Origin: Cepaea nemoralis
Lineage: Eukaryota; Mollusca; Gastropoda; Stylommatophora; Helicidae
Direction: 5' to 3'
Length of the DNA stretch: 64,000 nucleotides
Assembly (NCBI GenBank): GCA_014155875.1
Contig: JACEFZ010028139.1
Coordinates: 62,001 to 126,000 of the forward strand
Positions 1 to 64,000 of the stretch are shown piece after piece (the first letter of the stretch is position 1; each line of letters starts with the position of its first letter). The position numbers and the translations under genes are program-made. The notes beneath the pieces are model-generated. The model saw only the letters and a list, made by a program, of their open reading frames with translations. It had not been told where the DNA came from and ran no database searches.

Positions 1-63400
<63,400 letters not shown>

Positions 63401-63870
63401 GTGAGGCATGTGGGTATTGTTGTCAGATAAAGTTTGGTAGCTACAAGTAACAAGAAACAGGATTAATGAACAGTAGACTGTAATCAAACAACCCGCGATG
63501 ATCCACTTGCGACTAAACCCCAAAACCCCATGCTGTTCATGTTGTGGGTATCTCATTCTAATATTGAGAATGATGTGACCTGGTGTCTGGAAGCCTCTGA
63601 CTTCACACCCTGATGCCAGTATATGTTTGATTAATTACCTTAGTATTAACCATAATTTTAATTGATGGACATCACAGGGGAGTTGCTTAGTGCAGCATGA
63701 GCCATGAAAATGTATTGTACTGATAGGTGATGATGATGTGTACATGTTATATGTCAGATGACATCCAGGTTGACATCAGTGTCAGTGATCTAGAACTTCA
63801 AGACTTTCACAGTTGGATGCCCACATACAGTATGCATTAGCTAACATAGTGTCTTATTCTATATAACATT
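63401..63870. other. Intron without recognisable element
   Basis: Nothing recognised between the last exon and the terminal SINE. Confidence 0.35.
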
Positions 63871-63871
63871 A

Positions 63872-63950
63872 AGTTGCATGTCCTTCACAGGACGTAGCAG
63901 TCAACCCCAGCATTTTCGCTGTTTGTGATTCCTGGGCAAATTTTACGTTC
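63872..63950 (-). repeat. SINE family 1 3' end, interrupted by a LINE
   Basis: The reverse strand ends CGTCCTGTGAAGGACATGCA ACTTAA. The upstream part of the SINE is displaced by the LINE tail that begins at 63951. Confidence 0.8.
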
Positions 63951-64000
63951 TTCTTCTTCTTCGTTCATCCGGAGTTTTTTTGTGTGGATGTGATTGCGTT
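63951..64000 (-). mobile_element. 3' end of another I/R1-type LINE, cut by window edge
   Basis: The reverse strand matches the 3' terminus of the 30262-35283 LINE (AACGCAATCACATCC, A-run, CTCCGGATGAACGAAGAAGA, (GAA)n). The body of this copy lies beyond the window. Confidence 0.88.

Overview
This is an animal nuclear genome window, almost certainly from a lophotrochozoan and plausibly a mollusc (gastropod). That placement is inference: it rests on the deuterostome-like conservation of the host protein, long introns, abundant (CT)n and (GT)n tracts, and a dense mix of tRNA-derived SINEs, I/R1-type, RTE/CR1-like and R2-like LINEs, mariner and hAT elements. Nothing in the window is prokaryotic or viral.

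Only one host gene is present. It runs on the + strand through the whole window and is open at both ends. I can place 27 exons (about 4.24 kb of coding sequence, roughly 1,400 residues) of an orthologue of the giant HECT E3 ubiquitin ligase HUWE1. They correspond to about residues 475-1715 of the ~4,370-residue human protein: the end of the N-terminal armadillo-like region (DUF908/DUF913), an acidic linker, the UBA domain, the UIM and the WWE domain. The start codon and first exons lie upstream, and the catalytic HECT domain lies downstream. All exon phases agree across GT-AG junctions except for two single-base indels, in the exons at 22177-22352 and 53575-53663. These break the frame but sit in otherwise conserved exons, so they look like assembly errors, although allelic or pseudogene damage is not excluded.

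The remaining ~93% is intron filled with transposable elements and tandem arrays. Region by region: 0-12.5 kb has a 94-bp tandem array, SINEs, LINE fragments, a 60-bp array, a mariner remnant and a triple-nested LINE/mariner/LINE structure. 12.7-17.1 kb is a decayed reverse-strand EN-RT-RNaseH LINE split by a 501-bp near-perfect palindrome. 17.4-25 kb carries degenerate tandem repeats, a second copy of the mariner composite, a 161-bp exact duplication and long (TC)n. 28-35.3 kb holds a CR1-like LINE end and a nearly full-length 5-kb I/R1-type LINE with target-site duplications and a lesion in its RT. 36-42 kb contains a hAT MITE and SINEs. 43.1-44.3 kb is a 28-bp minisatellite. 45-57.7 kb has LINE, mariner, hAT and R2-like (restriction-like endonuclease) fragments. 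58.2-61.7 kb is a 40/44-bp minisatellite interrupted by two retroelements. 62-64 kb has the last two exons, SINEs and the 3' end of another I/R1-type LINE.

The host gene and the mobile elements show no sign of working together; the elements are intronic passengers. The most informative material is the layered insertions: target-site duplications and nesting give relative ages for at least five element families.
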